Notes: generated by a model from the sequence alone, not told the origin. Shown: positions 9,101 to 20,639, numbered from the stretch's first letter. The stretch: 64,000 nt of DNA from Beta vulgaris subsp. vulgaris (GCF_026745355.1 NC_079209.1:41909035-41973034), one strand, 5' to 3'. A program made the numbers and translations.

Positions 9101-11970
9101 GTTTAGACTGTATTAGACGTTATTTTATCGAACTTAACTAGTAAAGAGGTAATGGTACGAGCATTATTTAAACATTTCTAGCAGCACGTGGAATATCTTA
9201 GAGACTTCGCAAAAAGTAGTGATATAATATAGATTTTTAACAAACATAAAGAGATATTAGTATTGAAAAACCGAAAAAATAAAGCAATTAAATTGAGAGT
9301 TAAACTTACAATATACTTGGTGAACAAAATGAAAGCCAAGAATGATATTCCTATACACATAGTTGGCCAGTTCCACTGTCAAAGTATAAAACACAAACAT
9401 AAAATAAAATCATGAGGAATATAATAAAGAGATATATATGTTACATTTTAGCATGAAATGAAGGAAATAGTAATGAAGAGAAGGTTGGCTTACTCCATGT
9501 CGCACTTGGCCAAAAACTGAGTGCAAAACTGAGATAATATCAGACTCTTTCGTGAAATTTTTAATGCCAAGCAAGCCTTTGAGCTGTTGAAGAGCAATAG
9601 TAATGGCAGCACCAGCCATAAACCCAACCGTAGCAGCATGAGAAAGGAAGTCCACTAAAAAGCCCAATCTAGCAACAACCAAGCCCCAAATGTTTTCAAT
9701 TAGATTGTTACGCCTTGACCATACTTGTAACTTTATAATACCTCTTTACCAAGTACCAACCAGACTGAATAAGTGAATTTGGTTCTACAAACAATACATA
9801 CTTCTTCGGTTTACAAAAGTTGCAAGACTATAAATCTACTATTACCATTATTATCTTAAATAATTTATTAACAAAATATATATAAATAAAAAGTTACTTT
9901 TAAAAAAATTCACCAAATTATACTTCCGTTGTTTTTGAATTGCAATTGAACTCTTATTTAGACTCTTTTCTTTTGGACTGAACTGAATCGGAACTATAAT
10001 GGTACCATGTAGAATCCAAAAGATAATTTTGGTACTAAATAAAAAAAGTCCAAAATACGATGGTATCAAATGAAAATTTTCTTTTTTAACTCTTAATATC
10101 TTTTATGTCTTTTGATTAAAATTATAAAAATTTGATATTATAAATAGATATATAGAAAAAAAAACTAACAAGAACACATATAACTATATTTTTATTTATA
10201 AAAAAGTTAAAAATAATCGGTTAAAATTAGTGGCTTGATTTTCATATAGCAAATAAAAAAAAGCGGAGGGAGTATACCTGAAGAAACCAAGTGCTGCCTG
10301 CGTGATGCCAGCAAAAAAGGTAGCTGTTAAAGCAAGTTGAGTGTATTCACGTGGATTAGTCTCAGGATCAATGACTTGACGAAGGGTGGTTCCTAGCAGA
10401 AGAGAGATAACAGCCACTGGACCAATTGCTATATCTCTTGAGCTTCCCATGAAAGCATATATTAGAGGTGGAACAAAGCTACTATCTGTATAATTAACAA
10501 ATTATATTAATACATGCTTCAGTTATTAATATTTATATATTGATCATGATTTAAAAATAATCTGCTAGTATTAAATAATAGGAAGCAAACTCACATAATC
10601 CATATTCCGGAGAAAGATAAGCAAGCTTTGCATAGGCAATATCCTGTTAAATAAGAGCTTAATATGTTAATATGTCTATTTTTCTTCCAAATCTTTTAAT
10701 TTATGAAAGATCTTGGTTTACTAAGAAAAGCAAGAATGCCTTTTACATCCTCTCTTTTCCTTTCCCTTTCCCTTTCCCCATTTGTTATTTTAATAAGAGA
10801 AAATTGGCCCTCTTGGGATCCAAATTCCCTCATTCACTATAAGGGAATTTTGGATTATTGCATGGTCTATAATTAATTATTCACTTTGTTTCTTTTCAAT
10901 TTATATACTTTTTCTTTTTTTATTATTCACACGGTTATTTTTTCTATATTAAATATTCTAATTATCGATCTTCTCCTCTTTTTCCACTCATGTAATGTAC
11001 TTTTAATTTAATAACTCATCTTATAATTTCTTTTTCCACTTGTTTAAATTTCTCTCTTTCACTTTTTCAGGATCTCTTATAGTTTTGGGCATTTCCCTTG
11101 ATTATCTCCCAAAGTGAAATGAGTAAATTAAAAAGAAACAGCTCGAATATGTATTACTTATCCATTTCGGAAAGAAAATAGGTAGTAGGAAATTATTTAG
11201 TGTTAGACACGGTTAGCTAGTAGACATTATCCTCTTTTATCTTCTAATTCTTCTATGAAATAATTTTAGTAACGATTTTAATATATAAGCATTAGATATA
11301 TATTTCTAAAATGACATTAATTTAGGGAGTTATTTCAAAATCACACCTCGATCAATATTATTAATACTTCGTTATTCTTCGTCAAAAAAATAAATTTCAT
11401 GATGCTTAATTATTGCTTAATATTTCCAGTTTTATTTTCCTACTTATACACAATAATGTTTGTGATAGTCGAACTTTTACCATATATTGGGACAACATAC
11501 TAGCCATTAATATATGTAATGAATATCGACAGTTGCATATTAGAGGTATGTGTGTATATAAGTGGTCAAATATTTTTGACAAAATTAGCAAACAAGGCAA
11601 GCTCAAAGTAAGGAGGATTGTACAAGTGGGCATATAAAGAGTAGTTGTCCATTACCTGAGGAATGCAAAGACTTGCAATGGTAATTCCAGCAATAACGTC
11701 ATGTTTAAATTTGGTAAAATTATACTGTCTTCCCCAGTCAAAAATAGGAAAAACAGCACGTAAACCAAGGATCAACTTTCTTGAAGTTGGTTGATCCTTA
11801 AAACTTTTCAACGGATCATCAGGGAAAAAAGTCTCCTTGATGATATGCCCAAATTCCTTCCAAATACTCTCTTTTTCAGGCCTTCCAACACTATGAAGTT
11901 GTGGTAATGACTCATTTCGACGTGATGAAGTTGCACTTCTTATATTTTCATCGCTAATTCGACGACTCAT
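6112..11970 (-). CDS. SULTR1: high-affinity sulfate transporter, group 1 (SULTR1-like), complete, 652 aa
   Basis: Thirteen minus-strand exons: 11970-11656, 10643-10595, 10485-10278, 9668-9494, 9375-9310, 8081-7968, 7870-7754, 7652-7526, 7333-7047, 6952-6762, 6643-6558, 6444-6368 and 6258-6112. All introns are GT-AG, and the 1959 nt give one uninterrupted frame. The protein is a SulP-family proton/sulfate symporter of the plasma membrane. A cytosolic N-terminus with [10 protein letters not shown] is followed by the transport core ([73 protein letters not shown]). A C-terminal STAS domain carries DIDTSGI near residue 585. QDIAYAKL and [11 protein letters not shown] match group 1 (root uptake) rather than group 3. 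The start MSRRISDEN is chosen because the in-frame ATG at 12105 nearly overlaps the likely TATA box. The exact paralogue (1;1, 1;2 or 1;3) is not settled. Confidence 0.96.
8124..8763 (-). mobile_element. RTE-clade LINE 3' fragment in intron 5 of the sulfate transporter
   Basis: The minus strand encodes the C-terminal tail of an RTE-type reverse transcriptase ([40 protein letters not shown], [11 protein letters not shown]). The 3' tail on that strand reads CCGACCCCAATCACCTTGGG and ends in a TTG microsatellite (8124-8144 on the plus strand), as is typical of RTE LINEs. It is 5'-truncated and dead. It has the same orientation as the host gene, and its tail ends about 43 bp before the acceptor of exon 6. 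Confidence 0.85.
9923..10272. mobile_element. degenerate Stowaway-type MITE abutting the intron-3 splice donor of the sulfate transporter
   Basis: The left end is CTTCCGTTGTTTTTGAATTG after TA. The right end, reverse-complemented, is CTCCCTCCGCTTTTTTTTAT, with TA at 10273-10274. Exon 3 ends at 10278, so the donor reads GTATA followed directly by the MITE terminus: its end is base 6 of the intron and its TA target site forms bases 4-5. The two ends are more diverged from each other than in other MITEs here, so the left boundary is less certain. Confidence 0.6.
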
Positions 11971-12106
11971 TTCTTTTTTTTGGTTTAGGATTCTCAGGTT
12001 GAGAATCCTGTTTTTTAGTTGTAGAAACGAAACAAAAACGAAAAAATTTGTTGTTTTGTAAATGAGATTGTTATTGTGTTTTGAAATGATAATGTGTTGA
12101 TGCAAC

Positions 12107-12114
12107 TATATATA
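12107..12114 (-). promoter_or_regulatory. candidate TATA box of the sulfate transporter
   Basis: TATATATA on the minus strand, about 140 bp upstream of the chosen ATG. A start site some 30 bp downstream would leave a leader of about 110 nt and would exclude the in-frame ATG at 12105 from the transcript. Confidence 0.45.
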
Positions 12115-12521
12115 TGTAGAAGTTAGTGACACTATGAATGAATGTGGATCTTATGTGATCTAGATTCAATATTTAGACTAAACCATAATGAGCAAAGTAA
12201 AGATGATTCTTAAATGATCAAGACAATATTATATATACATAATTCAGCAAATAGTTGACTTTCGAAATTATGGGGTAATCTCGTTGACCTTAGCTACTTT
12301 AGTTAAGAATTAATAGCCACGTCAGTAGGGGGGTGAATAAAGTCATAAACACAAAACAACAGTAATTATCACATCATCAGATTTCAGAAATGCTTCCTCG
12401 TCCATACGTTTACTAACCTAGCGACGAAAGAACTACCTCACTCTCTTAATTGATTACACATTTACAGAAAAAAAAAAAAAAAAAAGAAGAAGAAGACAGA
12501 AAATAATATAAGCTTGTATTA
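12115..12521. other. 5' flank of the sulfate transporter
   Basis: Presumed promoter region, AT-rich, ending in an A-run and a GAA microsatellite at about 12468-12500. I saw no convincing sulfur-response element. The LINE tail starts immediately to the right, so the undisturbed upstream DNA is only about 400 bp. Confidence 0.4.
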
Positions 12522-15108
12522 GTTTTTTTTTTTTTTTTTTTTGGTGAACACAAGTAACCCAAGTCAATTAAACATCGTTCACTCCGCAAGATACAAATCC
12601 TTACAATAACTAAGGGGATTGGGGAAAATCCTAGTTACATTTGCATCATCTACACTAATACGACAATTTTTAGCCATGCCATCCGCAATTTTGTTGTGTT
12701 GCCTTTTGCAATTCTTAATCCTCACACTCAGGAGCTCCCTAGCTCCATAATTTTCTACATTGACCAAGACCACTCACATAACTTTCAGAAAAACCGTCAT
12801 TTCCACATAAGAGGTTAATCACTTGGATACAATCCAAATATATAATAGACTTATGGATTTTGTATGTTTTTGCAATCTGTAGACCTAATTCAATTGCCTT
12901 TAATTCAGCCATGAAAGAATCCGACGCATAAGTCTTTTGGGTGAATCCCGTTACCCATTCTCTACCACTGTTGCTAATTACACCCCCACCCCAATGTTAT
13001 CCCTGATATTAGTAAAAGAGGCATCTACATGTATATAGAAATCACATGCCTCAGTTTGCGTGGAATTCATCAAGGCTAAAGGATTCGTTATACTAGGGAT
13101 TTGTGGGATTCTAGAAGCCTGATCTCGCAAAGCAACCAAGGCAATGGCAAGGGAAAGCACTACTTTGGGTTGGGCCGAAACTTTATCGCGCAAGCAACAA
13201 TCTATCCTATCTTTCCAAATTTCATGACAAACATAAGAAAATAAGTCCCTCCACCCCATCCCTCTAAACACCCTATCACTATTTAAGTTTTCTTTCAGCC
13301 AATCAATAAAAGTAGTTGTAAGACACGACGACTGGGCACATAAAGCCCAAACCGCCATGGAAAAGGAGCAGTTCCTAACAATATGGGCTGAATCTTCCTC
13401 TTGTGTCATACACCGAGGGCAAGTTACACTTTCAGTGATATGCCGAAGGTGAAGGAGACATTTATGGGGGAGTCGATCTCGCCAGAGCAACCAAAAGAAA
13501 ATTTTCAGCTTTGGTTCCATGGAATGTTTCCAAATTCAGTCCATATTCACGCATGAGATGCTTAGTTGGGCTTCATACGCCCGAGCCAAGGAGAACCCTT
13601 TAGGTGTTGTGAAGGAAGGAATAAGCATGTCGTCCCGATTTTCGTCGGAAAGAGGGTGAAAGCTAAGGATTCTGTCGATAATGTTAGAAGGAAGGGTCAT
13701 TGAGACGATAGTACTAAAATCCCATCGATTTTCATTCACAATGTTACACACCCTCATGTTTTCCTCCTCAAGAGTCAACGAGCCATGGATATTCGACCTG
13801 AGCGACCCTACACCTAACCAATTATCCTCCCACAGATGAATTGTTCACCTATTACCCAAACTCCAGCAACAATTTCTTGGAGGAGATGCCAACCTTTACC
13901 TATGTTTTTCTAAGTATTCGATCCTTGGGAGAATTTGGTCACTTTGTTGCCCTACACATACTTGGAACTAATGCATTTTTGGGCAAGATTCAGGGGAGCC
14001 TGAGAGACTTTCCATCCTAATTTTGCCATGTACGCTCTGTTAGTTTTTTCCTGATCGCGAATGCCCAAACCCCCTCTATTTTTGGGTTTAAAAGTTTGAT
14101 CTTTTCCTACTAGATGGATCTTCTTCTTATCAATTATATCCCCCCAAAGAAAATTGTTACACACAGAATCCAAATCTCTAAGCATGGCCGAAGGGAGATA
14201 AGTGGCTTGCATATAGTACGCCGGAATAGTAGAAAGGGTAGGATTAATTAAGCACAACCTTCTTGCTTTAGAGAAGAATTTTGTCTTCCACGTAGCCAAT
14301 TTATTTCTCACCTTCTCAATCACAAATTGTACTTGGGATCTAGAAGGTCTTTTGTGGGAGAGGGGAAGGCCTAGGTACGTCCTTAGATTTTTGCTTTCCC
14401 CCGTGTGGATGGTATCTTGAAACATCTCTCACAATCATTCGAGGTATTTGGAGAGAAGATCAGCTTGCTTTTCATTTCATTAATTGTTTGGCCCGACACA
14501 GCACAAAAAATTTTAAGCGTATCACTGACGGAGAAAGCTGTATTTTCATCCACCCTCCCAAACAAAACAAGGTCATCAGCAAAAGGTAGGTGTGATATAG
14601 GAACTTTCTTTTTCCCTACCCCGAAGGGGGTCCATATCTTCCTCTCACACGCTTCGTGGATTGCTTTAGATAGGGTTTCAAGGCATATGTTAAAAAGATA
14701 TGGAGACATAGGATCTCCCTGCCGAAGTCCCCTAGAATGATGAAACGGGTCTATCTTCCTACCATTTACAAGCATAGATGAAGATGATTGGGACACGCAA
14801 TTCATGATAAGCTTAACAGAGTGGGGGTCAAGGTTACAATCTACCAGACATTGACGAACAAAATCCCATTCCACTCTATCGTAGGCTTTTTCTAGGTCAA
14901 CTTTTAATGCGAACCACCCCCATTTTTCTTTCTTTTTATTCATGGAGTGAAGCACCTCCGAAGCAACAACCAACTTAATGTCAGCCCCCTTCCCTTTAAT
15001 AAAGCTATTTTGGTTTGGAGAGATCAAGACGGGGATAAGAGGTTTCATTCGAGTGACAAGAATCTTTGTGACAAGTTTATATATGGAGTTACTTACAGAA
15101 ATTGATTA
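12522..15108 (-). mobile_element. 5'-truncated, decayed plant LINE (L1-type) with RT and RNase H remnants
   Basis: On the minus strand the order is the reverse transcriptase core (15048-14383: FIKGKGADIKLVVASEVLHS, DLEKAYDRVEWDF, GLRQGDPMSPYLF, FADDLVLFGR), the thumb and C-terminal region (14425-13952, containing GGLGIRDQ), a zinc-knuckle-like region (13520-12978, CLLHLRHITESVTCPRC) and an RNase H start (FYIHVDASF). A poly(A) tail appears as plus-strand T at 12522-12541. The FADD motif is intact, but at least three frame changes break the ORF, and both ORF1 and the endonuclease are missing. The left junction to copia sequence near 15108 has only a short possible target duplication (ATTAG). 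Confidence 0.88.
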
Positions 15109-16870
15109 GAAAGTATAATTTATAATTTGGCGTAAAACTTCTATTAGAATTCTGATTTGAAAGTTACTCCTACTTTCATTACGAGAGAAGACTTGATAAA
15201 ATAGGATTAATGATTATCCTCGACTTCATTAATTGAACACTTAACATTATATACAACCTAATCACACTAAGGTTTTTAAGCCCATCAAGTTACATACAAT
15301 ACATCATTAAATATAGGAAAATTTCACAAGAAAGGCCAACTATTATCCATTTTCTTTTATGAGTCTCAACTATGGATTATTACATGGAGATCTGAGATCA
15401 CAAGTTTATCATCTTGTTATTCTTATAGGTCCTGACTTACTTATAAGAAGTTTAGAAGCTAAGATTTTTAAACGTTAGTCCCAATTTGTAGGTCTCTATC
15501 ACTAATTTTAAGTGTTCGAATATGACAAACAATTAAAAATCTTACCTTATAAACCGGTTATAAGTAACTAGCTCATGACCTATGACAATCACAAGATAGT
15601 AAACTTAGGACTTTCAGAGAATAATCCATAGTTGGGACTTATAATATAAAATGGATAATAGTTGACCCCCTTCTTGTGAATTTTTCCTTAAATATAATAT
15701 AACATTGGGCCTGATACCCCCTCCCCCCCTCAAGTTAGAGCATGTAGGTCACAAATGTCCAACTTGCTTAGCAAGTGTACAAATTATCGTTTACCAAGCG
15801 CCTTAGTGAAAATGTCAGCAAGCTGCGCATGAGTAGCAACATGATGCGTAGCAATGAGGCCATCTCGCAAGGCGTTGCACACATAATAACAATCCACCTT
15901 AATGTGCTTGGTGCGCTCTTGAAACACGTGATTCTGGACGATGTGAAGAGCAAACTGGCTATCACAATAAAGAGACATGGCACGAGTTTGATGAACACAC
16001 AATCTCTCGAGAAGAGCTTTCAACCATTTCAATTCAGAATTAACATCGGTCATCGAACGATACTCAGCCTCCGTAGAGGAGCGAGAGACAGTATGCTGCT
16101 TCTTGGTTTTCCAAGAGATAGGGGAACAACTAAGAAACACAATCCACCATGTGAGAGAACGACGAGTCAACGGCTAACTGGCCTAGTCAGAGTCACATCA
16201 ATATGACAAAGATAGATCACAATCTGCACCAAGAAGAATGCCCTGGCCTGGAGACCCTTTGAGGTAACAAACGACCCGGAGGGCAGCCTCTTAATGCTCC
16301 TGTCAGGGCTCCTGCGTGAACTAAGCAAGAATATGCACACCATAGGCTAAATCGGGGTGAGTGAAATAAAGTTATATGAGACGGCCGACTCGACGACGAT
16401 ATGAAGCAAGATCTGACAACACCGCACCACGAATAAGGGCAAGAGTGTGATTTTGCTCAATTGAGAATGTGGCGGGATTAGCACCCATGACTCCAGTCTC
16501 CGAGATAATGTCCAAAGTATACTTGCGCTGACATAAAAACAAGCCCTCAGGCCCCCGAGAAACCTTTATACCAAGGAAATACTTCAAAGCACCCAAGTCC
16601 TTCATATGAAAACAATCACCCAAATAGGTTTTGAAGGTCGAAATGGCAGCAGAAACATTACCGGATATGATGAGGTCATCGACATAAATGAGTACAGAAA
16701 GATGAACAAAGCCTTGGCGAAGAGTGAATAAAGAGTAATCAGAGTAGCACTGAACAAACCCATAGAGCCATAGGGAAGTAGTAAGCTTCGCAAACCAACA
16801 CCGGGGAGCCTGACGAAGACCATAGAGAGACTTTTTCAAACGACACACCATACCGGGATTTGGAGTCATT
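15109..16870 (-). mobile_element. 5'-truncated Ty1/copia retrotransposon (RT, RNase H and part of the 3' LTR)
   Basis: Minus-strand pieces are the copia reverse transcriptase (16869-16372: CRLKKSLYGLRQAPRCWF, LIYVDDLIISG, KDLGALKYFLGIKV) and RNase H (16170-15784: SRSSTEAEYRSM, KHIKVDCYYV, QLADIFTKALG). Next comes a purine-rich tract (plus-strand ccccctccccccct at 15717-15730), then LTR-like DNA starting TGTTATATTATA on the minus strand near 15706. Frameshifts lie between RT and RNase H. Gag, protease, integrase and the 5' LTR are absent, so it cannot move by itself. The LTR is interrupted by a MITE at 15316-15687. Confidence 0.85.
15316..15687. mobile_element. palindromic Mutator-type MITE (372 bp) with a 9-bp target duplication
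   Basis: The two halves are long imperfect inverted repeats. The left begins GGAAAATTTCACAAGAA and the right, reverse-complemented, begins GGAAAAATTCACAAGAA. Both continue through AACTATTATCCATTTT and CAACTATGGATTATT. The direct repeat TTAAATATA flanks it at 15307-15315 and 15688-15696. A 9-bp duplication with long inverted repeats fits the Mutator superfamily. It sits inside the copia LTR, so it inserted later. Confidence 0.82.
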
Positions 16871-17428
16871 TAATCATCATCCTTTACATACTCCAAGTAT
16901 GTTGCTTCATAAGAACAAAAAAGACCAATGTCTTACATTGATAAAGTACACAATAATTTCCTTTTTTATAATGTCCAACCATCCTTCAAGCTCTGTCAGA
17001 GGACTAGAGGAAAAAAAGAGTAGTCACTACACGTGCCCAATCGAGTTATCCTTTCACTACATGTTATTATCTTTGGCTAAAATCGGCAACACTTTATCCT
17101 TGCTGATTTGTTTTTCGTTGCAGATAACAAGCCTTGCCGATTTTACCTCCCATAATTTTTTGCCTCCTTTAAGAGGTGGAGTCTACGTAGTTGGAAAAAT
17201 TCAATAGGATATTGTTAATTCATGCTATGACTTTATTTAAGCGAAGTTTGTTCGATTTACCAATCTTTATCTAGGACATTTTCTCCATAAATTTAGGATA
17301 TAATTTAATTTTAGATTTAGATATATTATGTACTATATAGATTATCCTTACCTTTACCAAGTTTGCTAAATTTGTGGCGATAATAATATAAACGAGTGCC
17401 TAAAATAAATATATCATCTATCAATTTA
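16871..17428. other. no gene recognised
   Basis: AT-rich DNA between the broken end of the copia element and the Mutator-like element. It may contain unrecognised retroelement remnants. No motif was found. Confidence 0.35.
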
Positions 17429-17639
17429 GAGTCTGTTTTTGAAGAGACAGTCTCACGTTAGTGTTAAAGTGAGACTAGCTGATGCCATGTTGAAATCAGT
17501 TAAGCGGTTGGACCTATTAGTTATGCTAATTTTAAATTGCTTATGTATGAATTAGTTAGGCATTGAATTATATTAGTCAAACGTCGAAGTATATTAGTTA
17601 TATCATAGAAACCAGATTAAAACGCATTTTACCAATAGC

Positions 17640-17990
17640 TAAAAAACTAACTATTAATTAACCTTACGAATATAACCATTATATTAATCCATAACCATAA
17701 CTACAACTAATAATATGAAAATTATAACTAATAACGTGTAAACAATTACTAATAACTAAAAACCATAACTATAAACCTGACCAATATATATAACAATTTC
17801 TCCAAAATCATAACTATAACTAATAACATGAAAGCTATAACTAATAACTAAAAACCATAACTATTAACCTAACAAATATAATTATTTACCCAGCTACATA
17901 ACTATTTACCTGGAAACGATAACTAATCACTAGGAAACTATTACTACCGACCCGAAAAAAAATGTTACTTTCTACCTAAAAGTTGTAACT
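17640..17990. repeat. degenerate ATAACTAATAAC-type low-complexity repeat
   Basis: Many irregular copies of CCATAACTATTAACC / ATAACTAATAACATG-like units with no fixed period. The field lies inside the Mutator-like element and is non-coding. Confidence 0.6.
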
Positions 17991-18359
17991 CATAATAAGA
18001 GATTCAGTAGAGTTTAGACCCATTGATAGAGCGAAACAAAGACTTGAGAACTTTTCATCATCAAGATTGAATAAGTCGCGAAAAAGGTCGTTACATAGTT
18101 GAAACTTTCATATATTCAAAAAAGAAAAGAAAGAAAAAGAAAGTAGGCTTCATAAAAAATGGAAGTTGGTGGAGGAGAGGGAAATGGCAATGCAAAGGAG
18201 AGAGAAATGCGAGTTGGTAGAAGAGAGGCATATAGGAGATAGAAATTAGAGTTGGCAGAGGAGAGAGAAAATATAAATTGAGGGGGGAAATGAGATGGTT
18301 TTACTAGCATAACTAATAGGTTCAAGCGTTTGACTAATATAATTCAACCCTAATTAATA

Positions 18360-18620
18360 CTTCCTTCGTTTCAAAATAGTTTTGCACCGTTTGGCATTTG
18401 ATCACTATTCATTAACCAACTTTGACAAGCCTTCTCTCACCATAATATAAGAAAAAATATAGTCAAGTGAGATCTTGTTAAATTTGTCTCAATACGAGAA
18501 TTTTAGATATCAACTTTTTATAACTTTTACTTATACGCAATTAGAGATAACATTCAAAAAAGCGTCGTGGCAAACGTGAAAAAGCAAACAGTGCAAATAA
18601 ATATTTTCAAACCGATGAAG
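18360..18620. mobile_element. Stowaway-type MITE (261 bp)
   Basis: The left end is CTTCCTTCGTTTCAAAATAG. The right end, reverse-complemented, is CTTCATCGGTTTGAAAATAT. TA flanks both ends. It is nested in the Mutator-like element at 17429-18796. Confidence 0.78.
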
Positions 18621-18834
18621 TATACTTCAGCGCTTAACAAATTCATCCAGAAGAATTCTAAGGTTAGGATAACTAACAGGTTCAAGGGCTTAACTAATAG
18701 GTTCAAGATGTTATAATGCACGCGTGTGATATCAGTATTACATCAGTTAGTTTCATGTTAACATTAATGTGAGACCTTATTTTTTAAGAATTTGTGATCA
18801 ATTTATATCATTGGTAAATTTATCATCCAACATT

Positions 18835-18897
18835 GTTTTTTGGTGCAACCTTTTATCCCAAAATTGTGTTTCGGTGCAACTTTTTATCCCAAAACCA
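18835..18897. repeat. short tandem duplication (about 31 bp x 2)
   Basis: GGTGCAACCTTTTATCCCAA and GGTGCAACTTTTTATCCCAA lie head to tail in non-coding DNA. Confidence 0.6.
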
Positions 18898-19498
18898 CTA
18901 TATACCTCTACTCAATTTATATCACAACTTTTAACATAAATGATCCATTTGCAGTAAACCTCACATGGTAACTTTTGTGATTAGGATTAGTGTCCATTCG
19001 GAATCTCTAAAGAACAAGAAATAAAAAAAGATTAGTCATGCCTTAAGTGGTAACATACTCGCAAGCTACTGATAGATAATGTAGAGCTCTCGGTCCGGGA
19101 ATGGTGACAAATACTTAATAATTGAGTTTTAATCGATATTAATAAAGATTATCTATTAGCATTTTGTATTGTCATCATTGTTTAATTTTTTGATATAGTT
19201 CTTCCACTATTCTCTTACAATCTACGTAATTGTACTTTGCACTATTTACATATTATACTTTGATCAAATCTTTTGTGCTTTATACGTGAATAAAAACATA
19301 ATCATATAAGGTATGTTAGATTGGTCTCAACATATATCATCTTGATGATATCAAATTTAACTCTAATATATTTTTTACTTGTTGGTAATTAAATATATTA
19401 ATGGAATTGGCAGATTATGCGTTAACAAACATAAAATCGAATATGCATATATTTCTAAAAATAAAAGTATTGTATAGGTATAAAGAAAATAGAGGTAG
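18898..19498. other. no gene recognised
   Basis: AT-rich sequence with no gene-like frame, splice-consistent exon or repeat end that I could define. Confidence 0.35.
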
Positions 19499-19500
19499 TA

Positions 19501-19751
19501 CTCCCTCTGTTTTTTTTATTGTTCTCACTTAGAATCTTGATACTATTAATACTTATATAGAATCTTCTCAATTTTTTTCAATTTATAAGAAATAATATAG
19601 TCATGTGGGGTCTTGTTTGATTCGTCTCAATTAGTACATTATTAATATTCAATCGATATAATTTTTAAAAATATATAATAAAAGATATTTAAGTTCAAAG
19701 ATGTGATTGGAAGATGTGCACAAAAAGTGAGAAAAAAAAACACAGAGGGAT
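19501..19751. mobile_element. Stowaway-type MITE (about 251 bp)
   Basis: The left end CTCCCTCTGTTTTTTTTATT follows TA at 19499-19500. The right end is TTTTTTTCTGTG-like when reverse-complemented (plus strand CACAGAGGGATTA). Inner arms match as TTCTCACTT and AAGTGAGAA. Confidence 0.78.
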
Positions 19752-20432
19752 TATTAATTAAAAGCACCAATGCCAGCAACCTTATTGTACCTCTAGGGAG
19801 AGATCTTGTGCGAGGATAATACAGAGAAAATTTATCTTAACACGAGTTTTCGAAAAAGGGTAAGAGCAGCTTTCTTTGTTTTAATAGCTTTTTCTTCCAT
19901 ACAAAGAAGATAATCAACCGCAACAAAAGTTGAACTCAACATTAATCACCTTTATTGACAAGTGTTTCTCTCTAAACCCCTTCTTTTCTCAGAAATCTTC
20001 TCTAAAAGCTAAACTTTGTGTTCATGTTGTGCGTAAGATTGCCTAAAAGTGGCCGAGTCAACCAACCCAGAGAAGATCATATAACAAAAGATCAGGAAAG
20101 AGAAAACAAAGAGTAAACAATAACACAACAATTGAGTTCGAAGACAAGGTGAAAGAATTAACACAGATGCAATCATGCATTAATTGATATTTATATTAAA
20201 GCAAGTTGCCATCATAAGAACCGTCTTACAATATTAAACTCCAAATCAGTGCATATAATATTCAATTATTCAATGGGAAATTGTTGTTAATTGTAGAGTA
20301 TATTAACTGTTTTCCTCATTATCTAATTGAAAATAAGTGAATATTGTCAGGAATTAGGAAAAGCTCATATTACGTCTAGGTTCATCCAACTGGAAATAGA
20401 TGAATTCCCTCCATGCCAACCCATCATAATAT

Positions 20433-20617
20433 TTTTTATTATTATTATTAGAAAATTAAGTCAACTCAAAGGGCTAATCCTTATAAGGCTACTAGCCTGT
20501 AGTAAACACCAACACATTGGCTGGTAAGGCATGCATAGTATGCTAAGGAAATTCTCCAACCTACTGCTGGGGGTAAGGATCGAACCCCTGACCTCAGAGG
20601 CCAAGGGGGAGCGCTCT
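20433..20617 (-). mobile_element. tRNA-derived SINE (185 bp), 5'-truncated at box A
   Basis: On the minus strand it starts AGAGCGCTCCCCCTTGG, the end of a tRNA-like A-box region. An intact RNA polymerase III box B, GGTTCGATCC, follows (plus strand 20577-20586), and it ends in an AATAATAAT/poly(A) tail. The 10-bp target duplication ATCATAATAT is perfect (20423-20432 and 20618-20627), which proves retroposition and marks both ends. Confidence 0.82.
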
Positions 20618-20639
20618 ATCATAATATGAGCAAAGAGAA

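Larger units (their letters stand above)
17429..18796. mobile_element. Mutator-like non-autonomous element (1368 bp) with hairpin termini
   Basis: A perfect 9-bp direct repeat ATCAATTTA flanks it at 17420-17428 and 18797-18805. Exactly 21 bp in from each end the two termini match as inverted repeats: left GTCTCACGTTAGTGTTAA, right reverse-complemented GTCTCACATTAATGTTAA, both leading to ACTAGCTGATG- or ACTAACTGATG-like sequence. The left terminus folds on itself (AGTCTCAC...GTGAGACT). No transposase is seen. The interior holds a degenerate AACTAATAAC repeat field and a Stowaway MITE. The outermost 21 bp match poorly between ends, so the element is old. Confidence 0.65.

Noticed and set aside
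20560..20627. Possible tRNA gene on the minus strand
   Set aside because: Box B is intact but the acceptor stem and box A are missing. Target duplications and a tail show a SINE.
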